Positions 43,273 to 52,389 of a stretch of 64,000 nucleotides of DNA are shown here, piece after piece. The notes beneath the pieces were generated by a model. It was given only the letters and a program-made list of their open reading frames with translations, had not been told where the DNA came from and did no database searches. This stretch comes from Natronolimnobius sp. AArcel1 (GTDB lineage Archaea > Halobacteriota > Halobacteria > Halobacteriales > Natrialbaceae): positions 496,001 through 560,000 of the forward strand of contig NZ_JAAKXY010000004.1 of the NCBI RefSeq assembly GCF_011043775.1. The letters run 5' to 3'. Within the stretch, counting starts at the first letter, position 1; every line of letters begins with the position of its first letter. Made by a program: the position numbers and the translations under genes.

Positions 43273-43426
43273 GGTTGCTCCAAGACAGTCGTTCACCAGT
43301 GAGGCGAAAAAGTCGCCAGCCTGCGACGGCAGGTGTCAGTCCTCTCACCAAGAGATCGGGCGCGGTACGCACTCTGTGACCAGAATTGTCTCTTTCAGCC
43401 GAAACAGGACTCTCGTGAAACTGCGG

Positions 43427-43717
43427 CTATGCAGACTCATCGGTCATAGACTCAACGTGGTCTGCATGCGCCTCGAGGTCCGCTGCCAGCGTCCGTGCTT
43501 GTGACGGCGTCAACTCGAGTTCGACCAGATGCTGTGGAAAATGGGTCTCGTTTACGTTGTCCAGTTCAGTCTGCAGTCGAACGCAGTCGGGATTTGTTCG
43601 GTCCGTCGTCGCGTTGACGACGGCGATAGAGTCCCAGTCGAACGATTCTCCAGTCGCACTCGCAGTCACGTAATCAAGCGTCGTGCTGGCGGTGACCGAA
43701 ATAAATCGGTTTGACAT
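43427..43717 (-). CDS. Small haloarchaeal protein (DUF6360-like)
   Basis: A 96-residue protein with a beta-rich N-terminal half (MSNRFISVTASTTLDYVTAS) and a short helix region LTPSQARTLAADLEAHADHV near the end. I associate this with a small conserved haloarchaeal family of unknown function (DUF6360-like, moderate trust). The ATG at 43717 is chosen; the longer frame adds a Cys/Arg-rich part that looks non-coding. It stands alone. Confidence 0.65.
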   Translation of the reverse strand: MSNRFISVTASTTLDYVTASATGESFDWDSIAVVNATTDRTNPDCVRLQTELDNVNETHFPQHLVELELTPSQARTLAADLEAHADHVESMTDESA

Positions 43718-44383
43718 ACTCGAGATGGACAACCCGAAGTCGTATATACGAACGGATGGCACGCAATTCTGATGCAACCACAACTGTCTGTGGTCGCACC
43801 GACAGCACACGGAGCTGCCTCTGGCCCCGAAAGGCACACTCGAGTTGTGAAATAAACACTTTCAGCGTGCCATCTACCGGAGAATATTGCCCCATATACT
43901 GCTGCCAGCTCGAGGAGAGACGTTCACCGAAGCGTGAAAATCCCACCAAAACACACGTGAGATGGCGAGAGAGGACTGAAACAAGCGCACAGCGATCCGC
44001 TCGCTCGAGAAACTCTCGACGTTCAGGCCACCAGAGACTGGATTGCTATTCGTCGACGCCAAAGCGCAGGCTCACGGCAACGGGACACAGTGGCCTCGAG
44101 CGTACCGACAACAGCAGGGACACTGGCTGGCTGTCGACAACCATCTCGTCAATTGCGTCTGTCTATCCGGAGTGACGGGGTGCGCTGTTCATAAATCTCG
44201 AGACACGCGTCTCACAGCCTAATTGCTGTCAGTGGGCCAGAGCACTCACAGTACACGACAGTAGTCAATTTCTCGGCGAATCGAACGGACCGAGATAGAG
44301 GCATATCTATCCGTTATGGCAGAGCCAGGGTATTGTTTGCAGGCGAGGAGATGGTTAAGAAGCTAGCGTTCGTATGGATTTTC
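43718..44383. other. Long intergenic stretch with no supported gene
   Basis: About 660 bases in which both strands give only Arg/Ser-rich frames with non-haloarchaeal composition. No tRNA, no clear inverted-repeat ends and no transposase motif were found. A TATA-like GGTTAAGA near 44352 probably belongs to the small gene at 44384. Confidence 0.5.
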
Positions 44384-44533
44384 ATGACTGACGCGGCTGA
44401 ACGGAACGCGGAACGACCACTGGAAGACGAGGAATCGGAACGCGATGATGCCCATCTCGAGGATATCGAGGAGGGGGCAGGCTGCACGGAGATCTGGGAG
44501 CACCTCTCGGAAAAGCGTGCGGAGAACCGCTAA
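44384..44533 (+). CDS. Small acidic haloarchaeal protein
   Basis: A 49-residue protein, mostly Glu, Asp, Arg and Ala, with the motif EEGAGCTEIWEHLSEKRAEN at the C-terminus, a signature I recognise from short conserved proteins of many haloarchaea. The single Cys in GAGCTEIWEHLSE is conserved in those I recall. The ATG at 44384 lies about 30 bases after a TATA-like GGTTAAGA, fitting a leaderless mRNA; the longer frame from 44333 adds a hydrophobic start and is less likely. Function unknown. Confidence 0.65.
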   Translation: MTDAAERNAERPLEDEESERDDAHLEDIEEGAGCTEIWEHLSEKRAENR

Positions 44534-44628
44534 GCCGCCACGCATCTTGCCCGAAGTGACAGTAGGGAACGGATTGACGCTCCGTTTCCAGAGCGAGGTT
44601 TTTAACATCCACACACGTAACCACACCT

Positions 44629-45345
44629 ATGGCTGATAATCGGTCCGGAGACCGTTCCCGCAAGAGCGACGGGACGGGGCCGGCTACATCTCGCGATCGC
44701 TCAATACCAACGGACCGAGAGTCTCCTGTCGGGGCGCCGGTTATCCGAGGCGATGAATCGGTTGCTGGGAGCCGTGCTCGCGAAGCCGTCCAGTTCGATC
44801 CTGACGACCCGGAGAGTCTCGCAGCGGCCGCTGACACTGTTCGTGATTTTGCGGGTGGCAAAACCGGTGACGATCACTTGTTTATGCTCCGCGGTGCAGC
44901 CGCCTGTGCAGCGCTCGTCCGTGGCGAGGGCTCCTACAAAGCTGCCGCGGAACGGGCTGGCGACGACGCGACCGTCTCGTTTATCCGCAAATGGGCACGC
45001 GTACACGACTTACCACGCTCCGTCCGAAAACAGGTCGCAATCGGCAAGATCGCGCCGACCGCTGCCAAGCACATTGCCCGCGTCGCCGGTGAAGCCCGAC
45101 TCCTGCTCGCCTGGGCGGCAATCGACGGTGACCTGACCGTTCGCGAGGTACGCAGCGTCGCCAGCGCCGTCAACGACGGCACGCCAATCGAAGCGGCCCT
45201 CATCGACCACGGCGTCGTCCTCGGCGAGTTTACCGTGCGACTCTCCCCGGCGACGTACCGCGATCTGCGCCAACAGGCTTCGATCGAGGATATCGAACCC
45301 GGATCGATCGTCACAGACGCCCTCGAGACGCATTTCGAGGAGTAA
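44629..45345 (+). CDS. Conserved haloarchaeal DNA-binding-like protein (DUF7119-like)
   Basis: The 238-residue protein has a disordered, Arg/Ser-rich first 45 residues. A helical core follows with AAAERAGDDATVSFIRKWAR, VHDLPRSVRKQVAIGKIAPT and AAKHIARVAGEARLLLAWAA, which resembles the helix-turn-helix of ParB/KorB-type proteins. The remaining part (LTVREVRSVASAVNDGTPIE, LSPATYRDLRQQAS) contains an RHH- or wing-like strand. It is broadly kept in haloarchaea; a role in DNA binding is inference from the HTH-like section. It lies 68 bases ahead of tRNA-Lys. Confidence 0.72.
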   Translation: MADNRSGDRSRKSDGTGPATSRDRSIPTDRESPVGAPVIRGDESVAGSRAREAVQFDPDDPESLAAAADTVRDFAGGKTGDDHLFMLRGAAACAALVRGEGSYKAAAERAGDDATVSFIRKWARVHDLPRSVRKQVAIGKIAPTAAKHIARVAGEARLLLAWAAIDGDLTVREVRSVASAVNDGTPIEAALIDHGVVLGEFTVRLSPATYRDLRQQASIEDIEPGSIVTDALETHFEE

Positions 45346-45413
45346 GTCACACACTCACAGCGGGCGTGACGAAAGAAAACGTTTAACCACTTCTCACCAA
45401 AAGTAGCACGTGA

Positions 45414-45487
<74 letters not shown>

Positions 45488-45615
45488 CTTTTGCGACGAA
45501 CACACGTGAGGAGTAAAGCGGCCACCGCGATTTGAACTAGACGAGTCGCAGCCCGTGAGCGAGCGCAGCGAGCGAACTGGAACGTCTCTGCGTAGTTCAT
45601 AATCGCGCCCGGCCC
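45488..45615 (+). repeat. tRNA-Lys tail element
   Basis: Downstream of tRNA-Lys: hairpin A with a weak stem (GCTTT 45487-45491 with AAAGC 45515-45519) and loop core GAACACACGTGA (45498-45509); hairpin B with CGCGATTTGAACTA (45526-45539) pairing, with one bulge, to TAGTTCATAATCGCG (45593-45607). The unit ends with AATCGCGCCCGGCCC, a copy of the tRNA-Lys 3' end, 129 bases after the original. It has the same plan as the Phe and His tails but is more diverged. Confidence 0.85.
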
Positions 45616-45767
45616 ACCTTAGCACCGAATAGGTCTGCAAGAACCACTGCCGCCAGAACCATTGGTGCCGCTCGCTACGGTCTCACTCGAGCACACCGAT
45701 ATTTCACCATCTCTCGAGCAAAAAATTCAATAGAGCGTGCTGGTGATCTTACGAAGTGATTGCGTAA

Positions 45768-46958
45768 ATGTATTCAGTACTCGCGACGGCGACACATCAT
45801 CCCGAAGAGCTGAACCCGTACTCCGGGCTGTGGAACGCCCGGTCGTTCGAGGCGTTCTGCAAGCGGGATGTCGGCTTCAACGTCGTCTCACCGCGACCGT
45901 TCGCACCACCGGTCGGGCCGTACTCCAACTATCGCAAGATTCCACGTGTGGAGTCGTTCGACGGCTACGACGTCCATCGACCGCGATTCTTCTATGGCAT
46001 CCCGAAGCGCCTGTTCTACGGGACTTCGGGAAACTCGTTTGCGAAACGCGTGCCGGCCTACGCCGAGCAGACGTTCGGCGTCCCCGACGTAATCCATGCC
46101 TGCCACATCTACATCGACGGCTACGGCTTCCTCGAGTACTCGCGCGACCACGATATTCCGCTGTTCGTCGTCGCCCATGGCTCGATTCTCAACGAGTACG
46201 ACGAGTTCACCAGCGGCGTGCAAGCGAAGATTCGCGAGACGATCAGTCACGCTGAGCAGGTTCTCTGTGTGAGCCACGCACTCGAGGAGCGAGCCACGGA
46301 GATCGTCCCTAAAGCCGAGACGACGCTCTTTCCGATTGGGGCGGACCCGGAGAACTTCCCGACGACGCGAGCAGAGTCGTTGCGTCGCGAAAACGGTATT
46401 CCGACCGACGAGCCGTTCGTCCTCTTCTGTGGCCTGTTTATCGAGCGCAAAGGCCTCGAAGAGATCATGGACGTACTCCCAACACTCGAGGACGAAACAG
46501 CGCATTTCGCGTTTGTCGGCCATCAAGGCGAGTTGCGGAATGACCTCGAGGAGACAGTCGCCGATGCCGGACTCGAGGATCGCGTCGAGATCCATCAGGG
46601 ACTGTCGACCGACGCGCTCAGGGAGTACTTCGCGATGGCGGATCTGTTGTTACTCCCGAGCCATGCGGAGGGGCGACCAACGGTCATCTACGAGGCGATG
46701 GCTGCAGAGACCGCCGTTCTGTCGACGACAGTCGGTGGCATCCCCGAGCAAGTCGTCGACGGCGAAACGGGCACGCTCATCCCGCCACGCGACGTCGATG
46801 CGCTTCGGGACGCACTCATAGAACTCCTCGCAGACAGAGACCGACTACGTGAATTGGGTGAACACGGCAGGCAGCGACTGCAAACAGAGGGCTGGACCTG
46901 GGCGGCTCACGCCGAACGAATGGAACGACTCCACCGCGCCGCACTCGAGGACGGATAG
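45768..46958 (+). CDS. Glycosyltransferase family 4
   Basis: A 396-residue GT-B glycosyltransferase. The N-terminal domain has DVIHACHIYIDGYGFLEYSR and VVAHGSILNEYDEF; the C-terminal nucleotide-sugar domain shows FVLFCGLFIERKGLEEIMDV, ADLLLLPSHAEGRPTVIYEA (Glu of the E-x7-E motif) and VVDGETGTLIPP. It transfers a sugar, probably from a nucleotide-sugar, during cell-surface glycan assembly; specificity unknown. It heads a run of three same-strand glycosyltransferase genes, with the next starting at the base after its stop. An AT-rich AAAAATTCAA (45722-45731) may be its promoter. Confidence 0.9.
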   Translation: MYSVLATATHHPEELNPYSGLWNARSFEAFCKRDVGFNVVSPRPFAPPVGPYSNYRKIPRVESFDGYDVHRPRFFYGIPKRLFYGTSGNSFAKRVPAYAEQTFGVPDVIHACHIYIDGYGFLEYSRDHDIPLFVVAHGSILNEYDEFTSGVQAKIRETISHAEQVLCVSHALEERATEIVPKAETTLFPIGADPENFPTTRAESLRRENGIPTDEPFVLFCGLFIERKGLEEIMDVLPTLEDETAHFAFVGHQGELRNDLEETVADAGLEDRVEIHQGLSTDALREYFAMADLLLLPSHAEGRPTVIYEAMAAETAVLSTTVGGIPEQVVDGETGTLIPPRDVDALRDALIELLADRDRLRELGEHGRQRLQTEGWTWAAHAERMERLHRAALEDG

Positions 46959-48038
46959 ATGCACCCACTCGTCGTGACTGCGCGTCGACCCTGGGAGGTA
47001 ATTGAGCCACTCGAAGCTGTCGGGGCCTCGTTTTCGACGGTTCGAGTTGATCCGTCTGCTAGTGTCGGTCATCGGTTCGTCGATACATACCGGCGGGTCC
47101 ATCAGGCGATTGCAACGGCATCTGCCGATATCGTCGTGATCGACGTGTACGATGTTCCCGGTCTGGCCGCCTGGGCCGCCGCGAAGCGTGCCGGAACGTC
47201 GATTCTCGTCAGGCTTGTCGGCGACAAAATCGGCGATGTCGTTGACGATCAGGTTGCGAGTAACCGAACTGTCGGGTCAATTGCGGGGCAAATGAGTCAC
47301 CGAGTAACAAACGTGATGAACAGACGAATCATCTCGGCTGCGACGGGCGCAATCATGGTTTCCAGCGAACTCAAGACCCGCTACTGCGAGCGTGGCCTCT
47401 TCGGCGCCCATGAGGTCGCTGTTGTTCCCGTTCCGTTCCGGCCGGACGCGTTCACGGCGACGCCAGCAAACGCATCGGACGGCGAACTAATCCTCTCGGT
47501 CACGAATCTTGCGTTCAAGCGCAAGTTCGACGGTATTTGTGATGCACTCGAGGGCATCCAAACCGTTCTCGAGCGCCGCCAGTCGGCCCGATACGTCATC
47601 GCAGGCGGCGGGCGGTTTGAAGCGCCGCTCCGACAGTACGTCGAGCGACACTGTGATCCTGCGCTCCGCGAGCGCATTACCGTCGCCGGATTTGTTGATG
47701 ATATTGCCAGTCTCTACGCCAACGCAGACGTGCTCGTTTACATCTCGTATCTCGATGGCTACCCGAACGTCGTCCTCGAGGCACAGGGCTGTGGACTCCC
47801 AGTCGTCGCGAACGACGCTCTTGGCATGCGCGATCAGATTACTGACGGCGAAACCGGGCGGTTGATCGATCCTACAGCTGATGGCCAGCTCACACACGCA
47901 GTGATCGAACTGCTCGAGGATGAACACACACGAGAGCAACTCGGTACAAACGCCAGAGAACGCGTCGAACGGGAGAATGCTCGATCAGTTATTGGAGCAC
48001 AACTTCAAGACGCATTCACGAAACTTTCCTCGGAGTGA
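46959..48038 (+). CDS. Glycosyltransferase family 4
   Basis: The 359-residue GT-B enzyme begins the base after the previous stop, so the two are co-transcribed. It has the Rossmann-type start VVTARRPWEVIEPLEAVGAS, a central VVPVPFRPDAFTATPA, then LSVTNLAFKRKFDGICDALE, ADVLVYISYLDGYPNVVLEA (with the E-x7-E glutamate) and QITDGETGRLIDPTADGQL. The sugar donor and acceptor are unknown. The N-terminal domain lacks a membrane segment, so it acts at the cytoplasmic face, probably on lipid-linked oligosaccharide. Confidence 0.88.
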   Translation: MHPLVVTARRPWEVIEPLEAVGASFSTVRVDPSASVGHRFVDTYRRVHQAIATASADIVVIDVYDVPGLAAWAAAKRAGTSILVRLVGDKIGDVVDDQVASNRTVGSIAGQMSHRVTNVMNRRIISAATGAIMVSSELKTRYCERGLFGAHEVAVVPVPFRPDAFTATPANASDGELILSVTNLAFKRKFDGICDALEGIQTVLERRQSARYVIAGGGRFEAPLRQYVERHCDPALRERITVAGFVDDIASLYANADVLVYISYLDGYPNVVLEAQGCGLPVVANDALGMRDQITDGETGRLIDPTADGQLTHAVIELLEDEHTREQLGTNARERVERENARSVIGAQLQDAFTKLSSE

Positions 48039-48138
48039 CAGCGTGCTGGGACCAGAGATATGCCCGAGGAACGACGCGCTCGAATGCCGGTGTTCGAAAA
48101 ATGAACAACGTCTTAGGGACTTATTATAATATCCATAT

Positions 48139-48966
48139 ATGGATCAACTATCTGTACTTGTTCGAACATACAAGGGAGATGATCCGGATGCACTTGCTGC
48201 CTCGATTCAGAGTTTGCTCGAGCAGACGCGCCTCCCAGACGAAATCGTCGTCGTCGAAGATGGGCCGTTGACAGCGACACTCGAAGAGACCCTGACAACG
48301 CTCGAACGCGACACAGCGGTCCCGATCAAACGCGTCCGGCACGCGGACAACCAGGGCAATGGTGCGGCCTGTCGCACTGGCATCAAAGCCGCCAGTTACG
48401 AGCTCGTTGCGATTCAAGATGCCGATGATCTGGCGGTTCCACGGCGACTCGAGTGGTCACTCGAGTTGCTACGTGCGACGGGCGCAGATCTGGTTGGCGG
48501 CTGTATCGAGGAGTTTGAGACCGACCCCGACCGACCACACAGCCGGCGGAGTGTCCCCTGTGATCCAGCAGCAATCGTCCAGACGGCAAAACTTCGAAAT
48601 CCGATTAACCACACGACGGTGTTGGCCCGTCGCCAGCCGATTCTTGAAGTCGGCAACTACCGACAGCTACGGCTTGGCGAAGACTACGAACTGTGGGCAC
48701 GATTGCTGGCTGCGGGGTACACAGCCGTCAACAGCCCACGCGTGCTGGCGAAAGTCAGAGCAGGGCCACAGATGTATCGGCGGCGTGGCGGCCTCGAGCA
48801 CGTCTACGGTGAGTTCGACCTGCAGCGGCGGTTGGCGTCAACAGGATTCGTCTCACGGCCACGGGCAGCAGCCAACTTCGTCGTTCGGTCGGCACCGAAA
48901 CTAGCACCGAACGCCGTCCGAGGAAAGATCATCACGACGCTGTTGCGCGACCCACAGCCGAACTAA
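48139..48966 (+). CDS. Glycosyltransferase family 2
   Basis: A 275-residue GT-A enzyme. It has LSVLVRTYKGDDPDALAASI, EIVVVEDGPL, the nucleotide-sugar region NQGNGAACRTGIKAASYELV, the metal-binding Asp-x-Asp AIQDADDLAVPRRLEW (about residue 95) and RLGEDYELWARLLAAGY (the ED motif near 182). This resembles family 2 enzymes that build O-antigen-like glycans. It is about 100 bases after the family 4 pair and probably part of the same glycan locus. It converges with the large polytopic glycosyltransferase gene, 16 bases between stops. Confidence 0.88.
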   Translation: MDQLSVLVRTYKGDDPDALAASIQSLLEQTRLPDEIVVVEDGPLTATLEETLTTLERDTAVPIKRVRHADNQGNGAACRTGIKAASYELVAIQDADDLAVPRRLEWSLELLRATGADLVGGCIEEFETDPDRPHSRRSVPCDPAAIVQTAKLRNPINHTTVLARRQPILEVGNYRQLRLGEDYELWARLLAAGYTAVNSPRVLAKVRAGPQMYRRRGGLEHVYGEFDLQRRLASTGFVSRPRAAANFVVRSAPKLAPNAVRGKIITTLLRDPQPN

Positions 48967-48982
48967 TTAACGCGTAGGAAAA

Positions 48983-50326
48983 CTAGTATCTGACTGGCGT
49001 GGTTTCTGCCATTCGTCTCGAGTGTTTGTTGAGCGAGTGTAAGACGATCGAGGTGAAACACGCGAAGATTCCGGCCAGCGTGAAAAAGATCGAGACGAGT
49101 GCGAGTCCCAGCGGGAACGTGCCGCTGTCGATGTAGTTTGCGATTGTCAGATACGCAAAGCCAATGCCGCAGGCAGCACTCAACAGGCCGGGAATCCCGA
49201 GACTCGAGATCGGACGTTCTTCTTCGACTGTTCGGAGGATGTTCGTGACGAGGTGGATGCCGTGTGAAATCGGGTTCTGGCTGCTGGCGTTGTCGACGTC
49301 ATACGAGACAGTTGTTCCGACTTCGTCTATGGTAAACGATTGGTGGTGTGCGTGATGGAGGATGTCCGTACTTGCCCCCATCTCGTCACCAATGGTGTTG
49401 TCGGTAGCGAGCGACTCGATTGCAGTGCGGTCGTACGCTCGAAAGCCGCTCTGGGTATCGCCGACCCACCCACTTGGGCGGACAATTCCCAGCCCAAGGT
49501 TCGTGAGTGTGTTAACGACGAACAGGCCCGCGCGCCGGTACAGCGGAAACGTCGTCTCCGATTCCGGCTCGAACCGACTGCCGATGACCAGTTCGGCTTC
49601 GCACTCGCACTGCGTCTCAACGAGTGTCTGAATATCAGCGGGATCGTGTTGGCCATCGCCGTCTAAGATGACGAGATGGTCCGCATGCGCGCGTTCTGCT
49701 TCGCGAAAGATCGTCTTCAGCGAGCCGCCGTAGCCGCTGTTTTGCTCGTGCTCGAGGACGGTTGCACCGGCCTCGCGAGCGATGTCGGCGGTCTCGTCGG
49801 TACTGCCGTCGTCGACGACGAGAACCTCGTCTGCGTGCTCGAGTGCGCCGGTGACAACGTCGTCAATCGATGTGGCTTCATTGTACGCCGGTATTGCAGC
49901 TAGGATCTGAGGTGTTGCCTCGACGGCTGGCGTCGTGGCCGCCTCAACCATGTATCGATCGGTGTCTATGGCGTGGCGATAGCTCTGATTGTAATCGATC
50001 GGGCACCCGGGATCGCGGTGGGCGATTAGACCGGGGAAGCCGGCGGCACGCGCTTCGGTCGTCAGTTGATCCCAGGGGTCAACACGCTGTGGTTGACTCT
50101 CAGTTGGTTCTACCGTTCGAACGTCGAGTTCGGTGGCAAGTTGGTAACCAGATACTGCGTCGTCGACAGCAGTCACGATTACGTCGAACCCGTGTCGTTT
50201 GGCCTGTAACACGGCTGTCGGGATTGATTCGCTGTTTGCTGGCGTCGCAACAACGCCCACGGCAGGGACGTCTGTCGACACCGTTCGCTGCTTGCGTGCT
50301 TGCTCGTCGTGTATTGTTTTCGACAT
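48983..50326 (-). CDS. Family 2 glycosyltransferase with extra N-terminal domain and C-terminal membrane helices
   Basis: This 447-residue protein has an unusual N-terminal part (residues about 20-140, VGVVATPANSESIPTAVLQA and FPGLIAHRDPGCPIDYN) ahead of a polyprenyl-phosphate sugar transferase domain: ILAAIPAYNEATSIDDVVTG, VVDDGSTDETADIAREAG and VILDGDGQHDPADIQTLV with the Asp-x-Asp. Two membrane helices follow near residues 375-425. The catalytic part resembles dolichol-phosphate glucose/mannose synthases such as the archaeal AglJ/AglD group. It probably charges or extends a dolichol-linked glycan. Its promoter (TATATAATAT, 50351-50360) faces the divergent membrane-protein gene. Confidence 0.87.
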   Translation of the reverse strand: MSKTIHDEQARKQRTVSTDVPAVGVVATPANSESIPTAVLQAKRHGFDVIVTAVDDAVSGYQLATELDVRTVEPTESQPQRVDPWDQLTTEARAAGFPGLIAHRDPGCPIDYNQSYRHAIDTDRYMVEAATTPAVEATPQILAAIPAYNEATSIDDVVTGALEHADEVLVVDDGSTDETADIAREAGATVLEHEQNSGYGGSLKTIFREAERAHADHLVILDGDGQHDPADIQTLVETQCECEAELVIGSRFEPESETTFPLYRRAGLFVVNTLTNLGLGIVRPSGWVGDTQSGFRAYDRTAIESLATDNTIGDEMGASTDILHHAHHQSFTIDEVGTTVSYDVDNASSQNPISHGIHLVTNILRTVEEERPISSLGIPGLLSAACGIGFAYLTIANYIDSGTFPLGLALVSIFFTLAGIFACFTSIVLHSLNKHSRRMAETTPVRY

Positions 50327-50350
50327 CCTCTCGTTCCAGCACCCAGTATC

Positions 50351-50360
50351 TATATAATAT
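50351..50360 (-). promoter_or_regulatory. TATA box of the polytopic glycosyltransferase gene
   Basis: TATATAATAT lies 25-34 bases upstream of the ATG at 50326 on the minus strand. The surrounding 50330-50400 is strikingly AT-rich relative to the region. Confidence 0.6.
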
Positions 50361-50580
50361 TATTTAGACGTCTAATAAAATTATCTACTTTGGGCAACGG
50401 TTACTGGGAGAATGAATCGCCACTGGTGAAAAGAAACGACTCGCTCAGCGAACCAAAGCAGGGACCCTAATTCACAATTATACAGCACCTCAATAGAGCA
50501 TATAATTTGAAAAATCAATGTGGAAAAGCGTAAGACAAATCCAGCCAAACCTGTGAGTATCTGCAGTTGAGTGAAGACGG

Positions 50581-52389
50581 ATGACACGACGACCCGAGAT
50601 GCCCACTGGAGACATGTTCGCCTCGAGAGTGACAAAGCTCTGTCTCGTCGCAACCGCTCTCTGGCTCAGTTATGTTGCGTTGCTCCCCCCGGCACCAAGC
50701 TACGAAATCTCGCTGCTCGAGGTCGTCCACCCGGCCGCTCGTGCCGTCTTCATCGTAGTGCTTCTCACCAGCGCACTCGTGGTCGTTCAGGCAGCAATAA
50801 CAGAGGTCCGATCGAGATTCTGGCTTGCTAGTGCTGGCTGCAGTATCGCTGCTTACGTCGGCTACTTCGCGTTACCGCTTGCCCGCGAATATGTCGTCTA
50901 CGGGCGGTTCAGCTACGACGTGCTCGTCCACCTCGGACTCATCGATGACATTCTCGAGACAGGGGCGTTGTCGGATCTACTGTACCCAGCGACGCATCTC
51001 CTGAGCGTTGCAGCTACGTTTTTGGCAGGGATGCAGCCGGAATCGACCGTTGCGCTACTTGGATTCTGGTTCAAAGTGATACTGATCGGCGGACTTGTCC
51101 TGCTCGTGCGCTCACAGTCCGGTGAACAGTCGCTTGCGCTGTTAACGTTCGTCGCCGCGTTGCCGATTTTCTTTACGAGCAACCGCTTTTCGCTTGCCCC
51201 CTGGCTGTTCGGGCTGACGTTGCTTCCATTTGTCGTGTACGTCGTCCACCGATTTGCGAGCGACAATGTCCAACGCACAGCGTACCCCTTCAGCGTGCTC
51301 GCCGTTGGCCTAATCCTGTACCATCCGATTTCAGCGTTCTATGCGTTTACCGCAGCAGCCGTGCTCCTGGTGATCATCGGACTCACAGATCGGTCGACCA
51401 CTCGAACCACTCGAGCCACACTGCCCGATCTTCGGGGCGTTGGCCTCGTCTGTAGCGGATTCGCTGGGCTGCTAGGTTGGCACGTTCATCACGAAACCGT
51501 CGATGGGAACGTTCGCTCGTCGATACTATCGCTGTTAACAATGGAAGCTGGTGGCGGTACCGAGACTGCAACCAGAGCCACAGAGGTGAACTACACGCTC
51601 GAGCAACTCCTGTTTACGTTCGTTATTCCGAACTGGGGTGTGCTCATGTTGTATTTCGGGCTCGCCGGCCTCGCGACGCTTGCCATCGGCTATCGACTGC
51701 TGCGTCGCCAAGCCACACTGTTCGAGAATCACGTCGCCGTCCAGACTATCTTCGGTGGCATCCTCGCGATTGCGTTTCTGGGCATCCAGTTGTACGGCAG
51801 CAGCATTATCCGGGCCGCACAATACCTGATTCTGTTTGCCATTCCGGCCGTCGCGATCGGCTGTTGGTACCTCTCCGAGATGCGCCATCGGCGGGTGATT
51901 GCAAGCATCGTGCTCGTGATAGTTCTCGCCTCAATAGGCGGAGCAATCGTCTATTCGACATCAACTGCTTACTCCGAGAATACGCACCTGACGGCTGCGA
52001 GCTCGACGGGGTACAGCTGGCACCTCGAGACGAAAGATCGGTCGGAACCGACGTACACTGACATGAGCCGAGATGTCTTTGCCTACTACGAGTACGGCTA
52101 CGACGAGGCTGACGAGTTGATCCGCTCTGACGAGTACGTCACTGCAACTCCACACCTCTCGCCGCATCTGGGCTATCACGAAACGCCAACAGTTCGGTCG
52201 TGGCTACCAACGGATGGCTACGTCGTCATCCGAACGGAAGATCTGGTCTGGCACGAAGCCGAACCCGAGTGGCGCCACGATGACCTCGTGCGAATTACTG
52301 GGGAAGACTACGACACATTGGCTCAGGACCGTACTGCGAATCGAATCTACTCGAACGGTGAGGTTCGAATCTGGCAGACAAGACACTGA
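50581..52389 (+). CDS. Large polytopic membrane protein of the glycan locus
   Basis: A 602-residue protein with about ten to twelve membrane helices between residues about 15 and 465 (for example LCLVATALWLSYVALLPPAP, VFIVVLLTSALVVVQAA, FWFKVILIGGLVLLV, FSVLAVGLILYHPISAFYAF) and a C-terminal external domain of about 130 residues with acidic and aromatic residues. The layout, with a YHPISAFYAF loop and an external tail, is like haloarchaeal glycan-locus proteins of the GT-C/polymerase type, though no catalytic signature is visible. It overlaps the FkbM gene by one base (TGATG), so they are translationally coupled. Role in polymerising or transferring the glycan is inference. Confidence 0.7.
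   Translation: MTRRPEMPTGDMFASRVTKLCLVATALWLSYVALLPPAPSYEISLLEVVHPAARAVFIVVLLTSALVVVQAAITEVRSRFWLASAGCSIAAYVGYFALPLAREYVVYGRFSYDVLVHLGLIDDILETGALSDLLYPATHLLSVAATFLAGMQPESTVALLGFWFKVILIGGLVLLVRSQSGEQSLALLTFVAALPIFFTSNRFSLAPWLFGLTLLPFVVYVVHRFASDNVQRTAYPFSVLAVGLILYHPISAFYAFTAAAVLLVIIGLTDRSTTRTTRATLPDLRGVGLVCSGFAGLLGWHVHHETVDGNVRSSILSLLTMEAGGGTETATRATEVNYTLEQLLFTFVIPNWGVLMLYFGLAGLATLAIGYRLLRRQATLFENHVAVQTIFGGILAIAFLGIQLYGSSIIRAAQYLILFAIPAVAIGCWYLSEMRHRRVIASIVLVIVLASIGGAIVYSTSTAYSENTHLTAASSTGYSWHLETKDRSEPTYTDMSRDVFAYYEYGYDEADELIRSDEYVTATPHLSPHLGYHETPTVRSWLPTDGYVVIRTEDLVWHEAEPEWRHDDLVRITGEDYDTLAQDRTANRIYSNGEVRIWQTRH

Noticed and set aside
43711-44175. 154-codon plus-strand frame
   Set aside because: Extremely Arg/Ser-rich, overlaps the start of the small gene on the other strand, and has no family resemblance.
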